A stretch of DNA of 64,000 nt from QQVM01 sp964544885 (GCA_964544885.1 CAZJDX010000016.1:1-64000); one strand, 5' to 3'. Counted from the first letter of the stretch, positions 35,783 to 44,651 are shown. Numbers and translations are program-made. The notes: generated from the letters alone by a model not told the origin.

Positions 35783-36679
35783 CTAAAACAACTCAGCGAT
35801 CATGCATCTCGCACTGCCTCCTCCTGCTTTTTCGATGGTATCCAAGGGACAATGAATAATTTGCGAGTATTTATTTAACTGATCCAGTTGTCCCGAAGTA
35901 AATGAATCATGAGCTCTGGTTGACATGACCAGGAATTTCTCCCCATCTTTATTACAGAGCTGGAGACAGTTTCCGCAGAAATTCATGAGTTGTTCCTGGC
36001 TTATCTCTACCATTTCCAGACTGCCTCTTTGAAAGGAATCTTTGAGCAAGCGTTTCTCGTCAGGGTCAGGAATTGCATCAAGACAGGCGATGCAAAAACC
36101 GTTACCTATGCTCAACACAACATTGGTATGATAGACCGGTCTCTGTGACTGGTCATATGCCATGAAAGTCACCCTTTCATATCCGAGAACCTTACTCCAT
36201 TCGTAAAATAAGTTTGAACTGCTTCTTTCCGACAGCGCTACATAGGCTGTTTTATTTTCATGATCAATCACGATACTGCCGGTTCCTTCCAGGTATAAAC
36301 CCCTCTCCTCGCTGCGACTGAGATCAAGTACAACAGGATAGTCTTTTCTGAGTTGATCAATCAGCTCAGGCCGTCTTTCAAGACGTCGGTTCGGTGCTTT
36401 CATCGGATAAAGTACCATTCGTCCGCCCGGATGGGTGGAGATCCAGTTATTGGGAAAGCATGCATCAGGTGTGGGAAGTGAATCCCTTATCTTATGTACC
36501 AGGACCTCTATACCCTTTTCTGATAAGAGTCTTTGCAGACCTGAGAATTCAATAGCAGCTTGTTCTTTCTCCTTTTCCGTGATCGTTGATACCAACTGAA
36601 AAGCATTGTCGGCAGCCGTTTGCGGATTCGGTCCGAAACCTGAGGGTTCGATCATTAATACTCTTGATGCCGGGTTCAT
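35783..36679 (-). CDS. Arginine-deiminase-related (CtlX-type) amidinohydrolase
   Basis: The 298-residue cytoplasmic protein is of the guanidino-group-modifying superfamily (pentein fold, with arginine deiminase and dimethylarginine hydrolase). The CtlX-like start is VLMIEPSGFGPNPQTAADNAFQ. The family acid-residue block is PTPDACFPNNWISTHPGG (about 68-85), with the general-base region YHTNVVLSIGNGFCIACLD (catalytic His near 182). The nucleophilic Cys is in AGGGSARCMIAEL at the C-terminus. All three catalytic elements are present, so it should hydrolyse arginine, citrulline or a related guanidine. CtlX itself is linked to citrulline utilisation in Francisella-type bacteria. No arginine-pathway genes lie alongside. 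Confidence 0.88.
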   Translation of the reverse strand: MNPASRVLMIEPSGFGPNPQTAADNAFQLVSTITEKEKEQAAIEFSGLQRLLSEKGIEVLVHKIRDSLPTPDACFPNNWISTHPGGRMVLYPMKAPNRRLERRPELIDQLRKDYPVVLDLSRSEERGLYLEGTGSIVIDHENKTAYVALSERSSSNLFYEWSKVLGYERVTFMAYDQSQRPVYHTNVVLSIGNGFCIACLDAIPDPDEKRLLKDSFQRGSLEMVEISQEQLMNFCGNCLQLCNKDGEKFLVMSTRAHDSFTSGQLDQLNKYSQIIHCPLDTIEKAGGGSARCMIAELF

Positions 36680-36935
36680 GGAGAGGCGGTATGGTTATTC
36701 ATGAATATGGTAGTTGTATTTCAGGATTGCAGCATTAAGCTGCATTATTAATACACTTACTCTTCTCCCGACAAGATACAAGGATTTTGTAAGATTTCTT
36801 ACAGTTGTCCCGACCTCGTTCGCCTTGATTTTGTGTGAAAGATGAATTATACATTCTTAATTCAAATAGAATAAACATAAGATTCGTTGAGATGTTACAC
36901 TTGTAATATTCTACCCTAAAGCTCAACCTGCTGCC

Positions 36936-37148
36936 ATGAATAAAGCCGTATCCTTAGAAAAAATTCGTCCCATGAAAAATGAGCCGGTAGTAACTTATAA
37001 TCACATGCAGGAAGATGAACCTCAGAAATATCCTGCACACAAGGAAGAAGAGGATAACAGTTTGCCAATAAGTTTATACATGATTCTTGTTGTCGATGCG
37101 ATCCTGGTCTCAGCCATTGTATTCTTCTCCTTTACAGTTATATTCTGA
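36936..37148 (+). CDS. Small membrane protein with a C-terminal helix
   Basis: The protein has 70 residues from ATG 36936, or 58 from the internal ATG 36972 (MKNEPVVTYNHM). The N-terminal part is charged and Glu/Pro-rich (QEDEPQKYPAHKEEEDNS). The last 25 residues are a single membrane helix (ISLYMILVVDAILVSAIVFFSF), so the protein would be tail-anchored with a cytosolic N-terminus, or inserted with its end outside. I do not recognise the family. A strong terminator 25 bases after the stop codon and its free-standing position support a real transcript. Confidence 0.55.
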   Translation: MNKAVSLEKIRPMKNEPVVTYNHMQEDEPQKYPAHKEEEDNSLPISLYMILVVDAILVSAIVFFSFTVIF

Positions 37149-37172
37149 CAAGGATTAACTGTACAAAGACTT

Positions 37173-37203
37173 AAAAATTCCGGTCTTACCGGAATTTTTT
37201 TTT
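37173..37203 (+). terminator. Strong intrinsic terminator
   Basis: A 12-bp stem, AAAAATTCCGGT (37173-37184) with ACCGGAATTTTT (37188-37199), has a 3-base loop and runs into nine T residues (37195-37203). It ends the small membrane protein transcript. Confidence 0.88.
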
Positions 37204-37250
37204 GCCCCTAAGGTATTTCGATCTGACATGGATGATGTCAGGGGAAATGT

Positions 37251-37258
37251 TATTTTTG
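37251..37258 (+). promoter_or_regulatory. Probable promoter of the sugar dehydrogenase gene (TATTTTTG)
   Basis: TATTTTTG matches TAnnTTTG and places the transcript start near 37265, about 20 bases before ATG 37286. It lies inside the longer reading frame that opens at 37202, arguing against that start. Confidence 0.5.
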
Positions 37259-37285
37259 CTTCCCACCAACCAGAACTACTATTCC

Positions 37286-39166
37286 ATGAGAAATCTACTG
37301 ACCGGCATAAGCCTTTTGTTTTTATTCACCTCGATCAGTTCCGCACAGATATCCCTCGTACCATTCGCTACCGGCGCATCGGATCCGGTGGACATCAAGA
37401 ATTGCGGTGACGAAAGATTATTTGTGGTTGAACAGCGCGGATTTATTTATATCTATGATACAAATGGTGCCAGAATAGACACCCCGTTTCTGGATATTCA
37501 GACACGTACCCGCTTCGGCAGTGAACAGGGGCTTCTCGGACTTGCATTTCCTTCCGATTTCAGGGAACATGGATATTTCTATGTGAACTATACCGCTCAG
37601 ACCCGTGGCAACACACGTATTTCCAGGTTCAGGGTTAGTCCGCTTGATTCAAACCGTGCGGAGCCATCCAGTGAAGAAATACTGATGGAACTGTATCAGC
37701 CTTATTCCAATCACAATGGCGGACACCTTGCCTTTGGAGCCGATGGATACCTGTATATAGGTACAGGTGATGGAGGATCAGGGGGTGATCCTCAGAACAG
37801 AGCGCAAAATCCGGATTCTCTTATGGGTAAATTCCTCAGGATAGAGGTCGATCCTTCTTATCCCGGCTATAAAATTCCTCCGACAAATCCTTTCGCATGC
37901 AGTCCACTCCCTGGCAGGGATGAGGTATGGTCTCTTGGTTGGAGAAATCCCTGGAGATGGAGTTTCGACAGGGCTACCGGAGATCTTTGGGTTGGTGATG
38001 TGGGACAAGGCGCATTTGAAGAAGTGGATTTTGAAGCAGCCAATGCTCCGGGGGGTCTCAATTACGGATGGAGATGTTATGAAGGTAATGCCGTTTACAA
38101 TGGGACGGGCTGTGCTTCACCTGCTTCGTATGTAGCGCCGGTTGCCACGACCGATCATAATTCAGGAGTTTGTTCTGTGATTGGCGGATATGTTTACCGT
38201 GGTTCGAGGTATAATGATATGTATGGAAAGTATTTCTTCACGGATTATTGTTCCCCGGTAATGTACACCCTGGAAAGCGACGGTGCCGGCGGATTTATCA
38301 ATACCACCCTCGGTAATCTGGGTGGTTCTTCTTTCGCAGGCTTTGGAGAAGATATGTGGGGTGAACTCTACATCGGAACCTTGAGTACCGGTACCATCTA
38401 TAAGTTTATAAGCAACGATTGCACACCTGTTGCAACGATTAATCACGGGTTGGACACCTTAAGCGACTGCGGGCAAGCTCCAGCCAGACTCTATGTTCCC
38501 GCAGGGAGGAATTTTGATTATACATGGTACAGGGACGGCATCATGCTGGCTTCCGACAGCAGTGAGATAATGGCCGATAGTGCCGGAACTTATGTCGTTG
38601 TTGTGATGAATCCGGCCACCCTTTGCACTAATAGTGATACCCTCGTGCTGGTAAACAGCGCTCCTCTGGCATTAAATTTCAGCGGACTTGATACGTTGTA
38701 CTGCATTTATAACCAGTCTGTGAATTTGCAACCGTCAATTCCGGGTGGATATTTCAGCGGTGAAGGCATGGAGTGCTTTTCATTTAACCCTGCACTGGCA
38801 GGAGAAGGATTTCATGAGATTACCTATACCTATGAATCTGCTCAGGGATGCGTGTATGAAACGAGTCAGACTGTCAGGGTGGATGCCTGTCTGGGAATAA
38901 CGGATAACAGCTGGCTTAAGACTTTTCAGGTATACCCCAATCCGGGCGACGGGAGCTTCACGATAGATTTTGAGTCAGACAGGAGGAGAACTGTAAGGCT
39001 TGAAATAAGAAGTATAGTGGGACAGCAATTGTATTCGGTTGACTATGAAATACAACCTGGTATGACAAGGATTCAGCCTGACCTCAGATTACCTGATAGC
39101 GGTATGTACCTCTTGAACTTCAGTGATGGAAATAATTTTTATATTCAAAAATTGCTTGTGAATTGA
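37286..39166 (+). CDS. T9SS-secreted PQQ-dependent sugar dehydrogenase (glucose/sorbosone dehydrogenase family)
   Basis: The protein has 626 residues from ATG 37286, which starts the signal peptide MRNLLTGISLLFLFTSISSAQ. Residues about 25-385 form the six-bladed GSDH propeller: GFIYIYDTNGARIDTPFLDI, SEQGLLGLAFPSDF, the PQQ/catalytic His region YSNHNGGHLAFGADGYLYIG, GDGGSGGDPQNRAQNPDSLM, WSLGWRNPWRWSFD and VGDVGQGAFEEVDF. An Ig-like domain follows (FDYTWYRDGIMLASDSSEI), then a T9SS sorting domain (QVYPNPGDGSFTIDFE ... DSGMYLLNF). Such enzymes oxidise aldoses in the periplasm or outside the cell using PQQ and calcium. No PQQ-synthesis genes are in the window, so the cofactor may be scavenged, or the protein may be a binding relative. 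Confidence 0.9.
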   Translation: MRNLLTGISLLFLFTSISSAQISLVPFATGASDPVDIKNCGDERLFVVEQRGFIYIYDTNGARIDTPFLDIQTRTRFGSEQGLLGLAFPSDFREHGYFYVNYTAQTRGNTRISRFRVSPLDSNRAEPSSEEILMELYQPYSNHNGGHLAFGADGYLYIGTGDGGSGGDPQNRAQNPDSLMGKFLRIEVDPSYPGYKIPPTNPFACSPLPGRDEVWSLGWRNPWRWSFDRATGDLWVGDVGQGAFEEVDFEAANAPGGLNYGWRCYEGNAVYNGTGCASPASYVAPVATTDHNSGVCSVIGGYVYRGSRYNDMYGKYFFTDYCSPVMYTLESDGAGGFINTTLGNLGGSSFAGFGEDMWGELYIGTLSTGTIYKFISNDCTPVATINHGLDTLSDCGQAPARLYVPAGRNFDYTWYRDGIMLASDSSEIMADSAGTYVVVVMNPATLCTNSDTLVLVNSAPLALNFSGLDTLYCIYNQSVNLQPSIPGGYFSGEGMECFSFNPALAGEGFHEITYTYESAQGCVYETSQTVRVDACLGITDNSWLKTFQVYPNPGDGSFTIDFESDRRRTVRLEIRSIVGQQLYSVDYEIQPGMTRIQPDLRLPDSGMYLLNFSDGNNFYIQKLLVN

Positions 39167-39388
39167 TTTCAGTTCATGACCTGAAGTAAAACGTTTTGCT
39201 TCGCTGCGGGCTGAATTTATAAAGCGATTGCTTCTGAATGTACCTCCTTCAGGCTTGACTTTCCGTTCATTTTACCGTCAGGAGAAGGAATACCTTTCTG
39301 GCAGTATGAACTTATTTGTCATCCCATCTTTCCATGTGATCCATTCCGGAACTATAAATTGATGGAATGGTGTATAGTATATGCCGAT

Positions 39389-40465
39389 TCACTTCGGTGC
39401 ATACCTGAGCAGGGCGGCGGCTATTCCTGAAAAAACTATATTGGGGGTCCAGACCGCGATAAGCGGCGGAATGCTTCCGTTGATCGCAAAGGTATCGGAT
39501 ATCTGCATGAACATGATGAAACTGAAACTGATCGCGATGCCTAATCCGAGTTGAGCCCCAATGCCGCCTCTTACCTTCCTGCTGGAAAGCGAAACTCCGA
39601 TGATCATGAGTATGAATGTCGAAAAAGGTACGGCTATCCTTCTGTATTTGGCAACAAGGTAGGCGTTCACATTTCCGCTCCCTGACAGTTGTTCTTCTCT
39701 GATAAATTTAGTCAGCGCCGGTGTATCCATCGCTTCAATGATATTGAGCCGGCGTTTGAAATCAGAAGGATGTACCGGAAGGATGGTGTCCAAAACTTTA
39801 CCGCTTTGCAATGTTTCCTTAAATCCATCAACAGTCCTGATGTAGTAGTTTTCAATTTTCCATGTTGATGAGGTGCTGTCCCAGAGTATCCGGTCAGATG
39901 AAAGAAACCAGACCCTTGAGCGGTTTTCAATTTTTTCCAGGGAAAAACGGTATCCGATGTTTTGGGTATTATTATAACTTTCCATATACATGAAAAATCC
40001 CGGGCTAAGTTGTCTGTGTAGATTCCTGTCTTTGAATTCAACAGGATTCTTGATATAGGTATTCTCAAAGGCAAGCTTAACTTTGTTGGAATGAGGAATT
40101 ACCCAGCCGTTAAAATAAAATGACAGCAAGGCAAGGATGAAAGCTGATACGAAATAGGGAAGGAGCAGGCGTCGAAAGCTGATCCCGCTGTTCAGAATCG
40201 CCACAATTTCTGTATTTGCCGCCATGCGCGCCGTGAAATAAATGACGGAAATGAAAACAAAGAGAGGTGCGAACAGATTTGCAAAGTAAGGTATGAAGTT
40301 GAAGTAATAGTCAACAACAATGGATCGCAGCGGAGCCTTTCGTTCAATAAAATCGTCTAACTTCTCACTGATATCGAAGATAACGGCAATGAGAATGATG
40401 AGTGTCAGGGAAAAGAAAAATGTCCCCAGAAATTTTCGTATAATATACCTGTCAAGAATTTTCAT
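39389..40465 (-). CDS. LptF/LptG family lipopolysaccharide export permease
   Basis: The 358-residue inner-membrane protein has the YjgP/YjgQ fold. The N-terminus MKILDRYIIRKFLGTFFFSLTLIILIAVIFDI is the family signature. Three helices (about 12-32, 52-75, 97-117) are followed by a periplasmic beta-jellyroll (about 130-260, GFFMYMESYNNTQN, VWFLSSDRILWD) and three more helices (about 275-355, AVPFSTFILMIIGVSLSSRKV). It couples to LptB in pulling lipopolysaccharide out of the inner membrane towards LptC/LptA. I cannot tell LptF from LptG by sequence alone. It lies 32 bases downstream of tgt, a pairing I recall from other Bacteroidota genomes. Confidence 0.92.
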   Translation of the reverse strand: MKILDRYIIRKFLGTFFFSLTLIILIAVIFDISEKLDDFIERKAPLRSIVVDYYFNFIPYFANLFAPLFVFISVIYFTARMAANTEIVAILNSGISFRRLLLPYFVSAFILALLSFYFNGWVIPHSNKVKLAFENTYIKNPVEFKDRNLHRQLSPGFFMYMESYNNTQNIGYRFSLEKIENRSRVWFLSSDRILWDSTSSTWKIENYYIRTVDGFKETLQSGKVLDTILPVHPSDFKRRLNIIEAMDTPALTKFIREEQLSGSGNVNAYLVAKYRRIAVPFSTFILMIIGVSLSSRKVRGGIGAQLGLGIAISFSFIMFMQISDTFAINGSIPPLIAVWTPNIVFSGIAAALLRYAPK

Positions 40466-40497
40466 GTTCGACCAAGGATCATCAGGGATCTTCTGAT

Positions 40498-41628
40498 TCA
40501 GATTCTCCTGCTCAGTTTTTTTACCATTTCCTCTTTCCAGGATACAAAACTTCCTTCCAGAATCTTTTCTCTCGCTTCGGTTACGAGTGCAAGATAAAAT
40601 GAAAGGTTATGTATGGTGGCTATCTGGGCTCCGAGTATCTCTTTGCTTATTATGAGATGACGAAGGTAAGCTTTCGAATAGCCTGAGTCAACGAAGGCGG
40701 TTCCATCCGGATCAAGGACGCTGAGATCATCTTTCCATTTTTCGTTCCTGATATTAATGATGCCATTGCGGGTGAACAACATGCCGTTTCTGGCATTTCG
40801 TGTGGGCATGACACAGTCGAACATGTCAACACCCAGCGCGATGTTCTCCAGTATATTCACCGGAGTTCCCACTCCCATAAGGTATCGTGGTTTGTCTTCG
40901 GGAAGTATGGAGCAAACAGTTTCTGTCATTTCATACATCAGTTCTGCAGGTTCTCCAACTGACAGGCCTCCGATGGCGTTCCCTTCCCGATCCATGGAGC
41001 TGACGAATTCAGCCGAACTTTTTCTGAGATCCTTGTAAACGCTGCCTTGTACAATGGGAAACAGGCTTTGTTCAAAGCCATATTCCGGTTCTGTTTCATC
41101 CATCCGTATACAACACCGGGTCAGCCAGCGATGTGTCATTTCCATACTCTTCCTGGCGTAGTTATGGTCGCATGGCCAAGGAGTACATTCATCAAAAGCC
41201 ATGATGATGTCCGCCCCGATCTTGCGCTGAATATCAATCGCATATTCGGGAGAAAAGAAATGCTTTGATCCGTCGATATGGGAAGTAAAGGCAACGCCGT
41301 CTTCCTTTATCTTGCGGTTATCGGCGAGAGAATATACCTGATAGCCTCCGCTGTCTGTCAGTACAGGGTGATTCCAGTTGATAAAGCGGTGTATTCCTCC
41401 CGCTTTTTCCAGAATGTTCAGACCCGGACGAAGATAAAGATGATAGGTATTGCCAAGGATAATCTGTGCCCTGATATCATTTTCAAGTTCTCTCTGGTGC
41501 ACCGCTTTCACCGTCCCTGCCGTACCCACAGGCATGAAGATCGGTGTTCGTATTTTTCCATGTCCTGTACTGATCTCTCCGGCACGGGCATTAGAGCCAG
41601 GATCTTTGTGAACTATCGTGAAATCCAT
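40498..41628 (-). CDS. tgt: tRNA-guanine transglycosylase
   Basis: The 376-residue enzyme exchanges G34 of GUN anticodons for preQ1, a step in queuosine synthesis. It has the family blocks GTAGTVKAVHQRELE, ILGNTYHLYLRPGL, DSGGYQVYSLA (active-site Asp), DECTPWPCD, GGLSVGE (substrate loop) and FDCVMPTRNARNG with the nucleophilic Asp. The C-terminal zinc site of most bacterial enzymes (CxCxxC...H) is missing: the matching stretch is DGTAFVDSGYSKAYLRHL, with no Cys, although IATIHNL with its His is kept. A zinc-free version is apparently normal in this phylum (recalled, not checked). It starts at ATG 41628 and is co-directional with the downstream permease. Confidence 0.96.
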   Translation of the reverse strand: MDFTIVHKDPGSNARAGEISTGHGKIRTPIFMPVGTAGTVKAVHQRELENDIRAQIILGNTYHLYLRPGLNILEKAGGIHRFINWNHPVLTDSGGYQVYSLADNRKIKEDGVAFTSHIDGSKHFFSPEYAIDIQRKIGADIIMAFDECTPWPCDHNYARKSMEMTHRWLTRCCIRMDETEPEYGFEQSLFPIVQGSVYKDLRKSSAEFVSSMDREGNAIGGLSVGEPAELMYEMTETVCSILPEDKPRYLMGVGTPVNILENIALGVDMFDCVMPTRNARNGMLFTRNGIINIRNEKWKDDLSVLDPDGTAFVDSGYSKAYLRHLIISKEILGAQIATIHNLSFYLALVTEAREKILEGSFVSWKEEMVKKLSRRI

Positions 41629-41754
41629 AAAATGGCGGGCTGAATGGTACCGGTATCTGTTTCCGGTTTTTAGGTATTCTTATCTTTAACTTTTACTTTA
41701 TGTAGTCAATTCAACGTATTCAATCTCATTAACATTGTTGCGTTAATATCTCCT

Positions 41755-41762
41755 CAAAGATA
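41755..41762 (-). promoter_or_regulatory. Candidate tgt promoter (TATCTTTG on the minus strand)
   Basis: The minus strand reads TATCTTTG, a TAnnTTTG match, about 127 bases upstream of tgt. The leader would be long. A TATCTTTA at 41681-41688 on the plus strand is the best candidate for the divergent glycosyltransferase gene but misses the final G. Confidence 0.35.
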
Positions 41763-41776
41763 GAGACTTTCAGTGG

Positions 41777-42955
41777 ATGCCCTATTTTAATTTTGTCGTC
41801 ATGCCGAACCCTTTTCCGGGTAGCATGGGTATGATGGAGATCAAGGATTCGACGAATGTAGTGCTGTTCATTGTCATGTCAGTTTCGGCTCTGATTCAGG
41901 GAGGTCAGTACTGGATTTCCTACAGACGGTTGGCTTTTCATAAGCGAAGAAAGGAGAAAACAAATACAGATCCGGTTTCCATTATCATCTGTGCCAAGAA
42001 TGAGGTGTTAAACCTTCGAAAAAACCTGATCACGATACTCGAACAGGATTATCCGGAGTATGAAGTGATCGTGGTCAATGATTGTTCCTGGGATGAAAGC
42101 GGATCATTTCTGGATGAAATGTCAAAAAAATATCCGCACCTCAAAGTAGTTACCATTGTAGAGCAGGAAAAATACAGACACGGTAAAAAGTTCGCGCTTA
42201 CGCTGGGGATAAAGGCGGCGAAATACGAATTGCTGCTGATGACCGATGCGGATTGCCGCGCTCAGAATAATGGCTGGTGCAGGAAAATGCAGGCCCACTT
42301 CAATCATGGAACAGAGATCGTTCTGGGGTACGGCGCCTACTTAAAAAGAAAAGGATTGCTTAACAAACTTATACGCTTTGATACCTTCAGCATTGCGGTG
42401 AATTATTTCTCTGCTGCACTGGCCGGCAATGCTTACATGGGAGTGGGCAGGAATCTTGCATACAGGAAATCACTGTTCTTCAGGAGCAAGGGTTTCGCCC
42501 GTCATAACCATTTATTTTCAGGTGATGATGATCTCTTCGTGAATGAAAATGCAACAGGAACAAATACGGCCATAGAAACAGATCCGGACTCATTCACCCT
42601 GTCAGAACCTAAAAACACATTCAATTCCTGGCTGAAGCAAAAGACCCGGCATCTCAGTACTGCCGGGCATTATAAGATAATCCATCAGTTTCGCCTGTTT
42701 GTCTGGCCACTAAGCGGACTTATTTTCTACGGATCACTGATATTGATGTTGATATTGAATTACGACTGGCAAATACCTGCAGCTTTTTATGGTGTGGTAC
42801 TTTTGTTAAAACTACCCATATTGTGGAGAAATACTTCGAAGCTGCATGAAAAGGATCTGTTTTGGTTGTTTCCTTTGCTTGAACCGCTTCATCTGCTTTT
42901 ACAGCCGGTCTTCTATATATCCAAACTATTCACAAAACAAAGAGCATGGAAGTAA
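41777..42955 (+). CDS. Membrane-associated family 2 glycosyltransferase
   Basis: The 392-residue protein has an N-terminal membrane helix (about 24-45), a GT-A catalytic domain and three C-terminal hydrophobic segments (about 306-390). Catalytic-domain motifs are PVSIIICAKNEVLNLRKNL, YEVIVVNDCSWDESG, the metal-binding MTDADCRAQN, a later acidic site SGDDDLFVNE and LKQKTRHLS, comparable to the QxxRW motif of processive enzymes. It probably adds sugars to a lipid-linked or cell-surface glycan; the product is unknown. Its last ten bases overlap the start of the sigma-factor gene, so the two are translationally coupled. Confidence 0.88.
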   Translation: MPYFNFVVMPNPFPGSMGMMEIKDSTNVVLFIVMSVSALIQGGQYWISYRRLAFHKRRKEKTNTDPVSIIICAKNEVLNLRKNLITILEQDYPEYEVIVVNDCSWDESGSFLDEMSKKYPHLKVVTIVEQEKYRHGKKFALTLGIKAAKYELLLMTDADCRAQNNGWCRKMQAHFNHGTEIVLGYGAYLKRKGLLNKLIRFDTFSIAVNYFSAALAGNAYMGVGRNLAYRKSLFFRSKGFARHNHLFSGDDDLFVNENATGTNTAIETDPDSFTLSEPKNTFNSWLKQKTRHLSTAGHYKIIHQFRLFVWPLSGLIFYGSLILMLILNYDWQIPAAFYGVVLLLKLPILWRNTSKLHEKDLFWLFPLLEPLHLLLQPVFYISKLFTKQRAWK

Positions 42956-43551
42956 ATCCAAATTTATCAGAGAAAGCTCAGGTTGACTTTAAACTTGTGC
43001 AGCAGGCCGTTACAGGCGATCAAAAAGCTTATGCGGAACTCATGTCAAGGTATAAAGATTCGATCTACTTCATGTTGCTGAAAATGGTGAATAACCGCGA
43101 TGACGCAGATGATCTTACCATTGAAGCTTTTGGTAAGGCCTTTAAAAACCTTCATCAATACACTCCTGATTTCGCTTTCAGCACCTGGTTGTTTAAGATC
43201 GCTACCAATAATTGCATCGACTTCATCCGTCGTAAGAGAAAATACACATTCTCGATCGATAAGAATTTTGAGAACAATGACGGCCAGGAAATGCAGTTTG
43301 AAATCAAGTCGCCGATGCTGGATCCGGAAGAGAAAATGATCAAGAAACAAAAAGCCATCCTGATGCGTGATGTCGTTGAGAAACTGAAACCCAGGTATAA
43401 GCGCCTTGTTGAATTGAGATATTTTCAAGAGAGGTCCTATGAAGAGATCGCGGATGAATTAAAACTTCCACTGGGAACAGTAAAGGCTCAGCTTTTCCGC
43501 GCGAGGGAATTTTTGTATCAGATCCTGAAAAGCCAGGAAGAACAGATCTGA
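42946..43551 (+). CDS. ECF-type RNA polymerase sigma factor
   Basis: The 201-residue sigma-70 family protein has only regions 2 and 4, as in group 4 (ECF) factors. Region 2 (about 20-100) includes DDADDLTIEAFGKAFKNL and FSTWLFKIATNNCIDFIRRKR. Region 4 (about 135-195) includes LRYFQERSYEEIADELKLPLG and TVKAQLFRAREFLY, the helix-turn-helix that reads the -35 region. Region 1.1 and region 3 are absent. No anti-sigma factor is next to it; the upstream gene is a glycosyltransferase with a 10-base overlap and the downstream gene is rsmG. A housekeeping-like role rather than stress-induced control is possible. Confidence 0.93.
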   Translation: MEVNPNLSEKAQVDFKLVQQAVTGDQKAYAELMSRYKDSIYFMLLKMVNNRDDADDLTIEAFGKAFKNLHQYTPDFAFSTWLFKIATNNCIDFIRRKRKYTFSIDKNFENNDGQEMQFEIKSPMLDPEEKMIKKQKAILMRDVVEKLKPRYKRLVELRYFQERSYEEIADELKLPLGTVKAQLFRAREFLYQILKSQEEQI

Positions 43552-43615
43552 ATCGTTCCGGCTTTTTCTGATTTCGCCGTACATACAACAGGCCATCTTC
43601 AACCTATTGATATTT

Positions 43616-44251
43616 ATGAACGACAGTTCCATCATAGAAAAATATTTTCCGGCACTTTCGTCAGTTCAAAAAGATCAATTCAAAAAAATTGGTTCGCTCT
43701 ACGCTGACTGGAATCAGAAGATTAACCTCATTTCCAGAAAGGATATTGAAAACTTTTATGTACATCACGTATTGCATTCACTTTCCATTGCCAAAGTCAT
43801 ACAATTTGAGAAAGGTACCAGGATCCTGGATGCAGGTACAGGAGGAGGATTTCCCGGAATACCATTGGCAATACTTTTTCCCAAGGTGAACTTTCACCTC
43901 GTTGATTCCATTGGGAAAAAGATCCGGGTTGTTGAATCTGTCACCAGAGAACTGGGTTTACACAACGTGACGACGGGAAAGAGAAGGGTGGAGGAACTTG
44001 AGGATAAGTATGATTTTGTGATCAGTCGAGCCGTTACTACACTAAAACAGATGTTTGACTGGACACGCAGCGTAGTTTGTGAAGGAGGGAATAATACGCT
44101 TCGTAACGGAATTCTTTATCTGAAGGGGGGAGATCTTCATCAGGAATTGCGTGAACTATCCGTTGCCGCTCTCACCTTTGAACTTTCTGATTTTTTTTCT
44201 GAAGAATATTTTGACACTAAAAAGCTTGTCTATATCAGCGTTTCCGGCTGA
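43616..44251 (+). CDS. rsmG: 16S rRNA m7G527 methyltransferase
   Basis: The protein has 211 residues from ATG 43616 (MNDSSIIEKYFP); a TTG nine bases earlier is less likely. RsmG (GidB) methylates G527 of 16S rRNA with SAM. Family blocks are DWNQKINLISRKDIENFYVHHVLHS, the SAM-binding ILDAGTGGGFPGIPLAI, HLVDSIGKKIRVVE and FVISRAVTTLKQM. In many bacteria rsmG sits beside mnmG near the replication origin. Here its neighbours are an ECF sigma factor and an SdpI-like gene, with rpmH about 500 bases downstream. Confidence 0.96.
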   Translation: MNDSSIIEKYFPALSSVQKDQFKKIGSLYADWNQKINLISRKDIENFYVHHVLHSLSIAKVIQFEKGTRILDAGTGGGFPGIPLAILFPKVNFHLVDSIGKKIRVVESVTRELGLHNVTTGKRRVEELEDKYDFVISRAVTTLKQMFDWTRSVVCEGGNNTLRNGILYLKGGDLHQELRELSVAALTFELSDFFSEEYFDTKKLVYISVSG

Positions 44252-44279
44252 GTATATTCCTCTCACCAACCAACATTGA

Positions 44280-44651
44280 ATGAATTCATACACGATCCTG
44301 ACGCTTCTGACCGGAATAGTATTTGTCATTGCTGGCTGGATCCTGAAAAAATTCCCGCCCCGGAAGATCAATCTGATGTATGGTTACTGGACGCCTCTCT
44401 CCATGAAGAACCAGGAAAGCTGGGAAGCAGGAAACCGCTATTCCGCTAAAATGATGTTGCGTTCCGGAACTCTCCTGATGTTAATTTCACCAGCCGGCTC
44501 TTACCTGCCATTTAGTGAAATGTCAGGAATCATTGCCGGACTCATCCTGTTATTGGGGGTTTGTCTGACTGTATATTATCTCACCGAAAATCATCTGAAA
44601 AAGATTCAGGCTGAGACCCAAGGTGAAAATGGCCTAAAAAGCTCAAAATAA
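44280..44651 (+). CDS. SdpI family membrane protein
   Basis: The 123-residue protein has three hydrophobic segments (about 5-23, 60-76, 82-101) and the SdpI-family signature PPRKINLMYGYWTPLSMKNQESWEAGNRYSAK between the first two. B. subtilis SdpI gives immunity to a secreted killing factor. Short homologues such as this are common in Bacteroidota with no toxin nearby, so immunity should not be assumed. It starts 28 bases after rsmG on the same strand and may end that operon. Confidence 0.85.
   Translation: MNSYTILTLLTGIVFVIAGWILKKFPPRKINLMYGYWTPLSMKNQESWEAGNRYSAKMMLRSGTLLMLISPAGSYLPFSEMSGIIAGLILLLGVCLTVYYLTENHLKKIQAETQGENGLKSSK

Noticed and set aside
35783..36679. Arginine/cyanophycin pathway linking the deiminase-like gene with cyanophycinase
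   Set aside because: The genes are over 20 kb apart on unlinked transcripts; any link is only biochemical speculation.
39340..39370. CCATTCC/GGAATGG inverted repeat between the sugar dehydrogenase and permease genes as a terminator
   Set aside because: The stem is only 7 bp with a 16-base loop and no T-run.
44280..44651. Toxin-antitoxin or bacteriocin immunity system based on the SdpI-like gene
   Set aside because: No SdpC-like toxin or SdpR-like regulator is adjacent; short SdpI homologues are common without a toxin partner.
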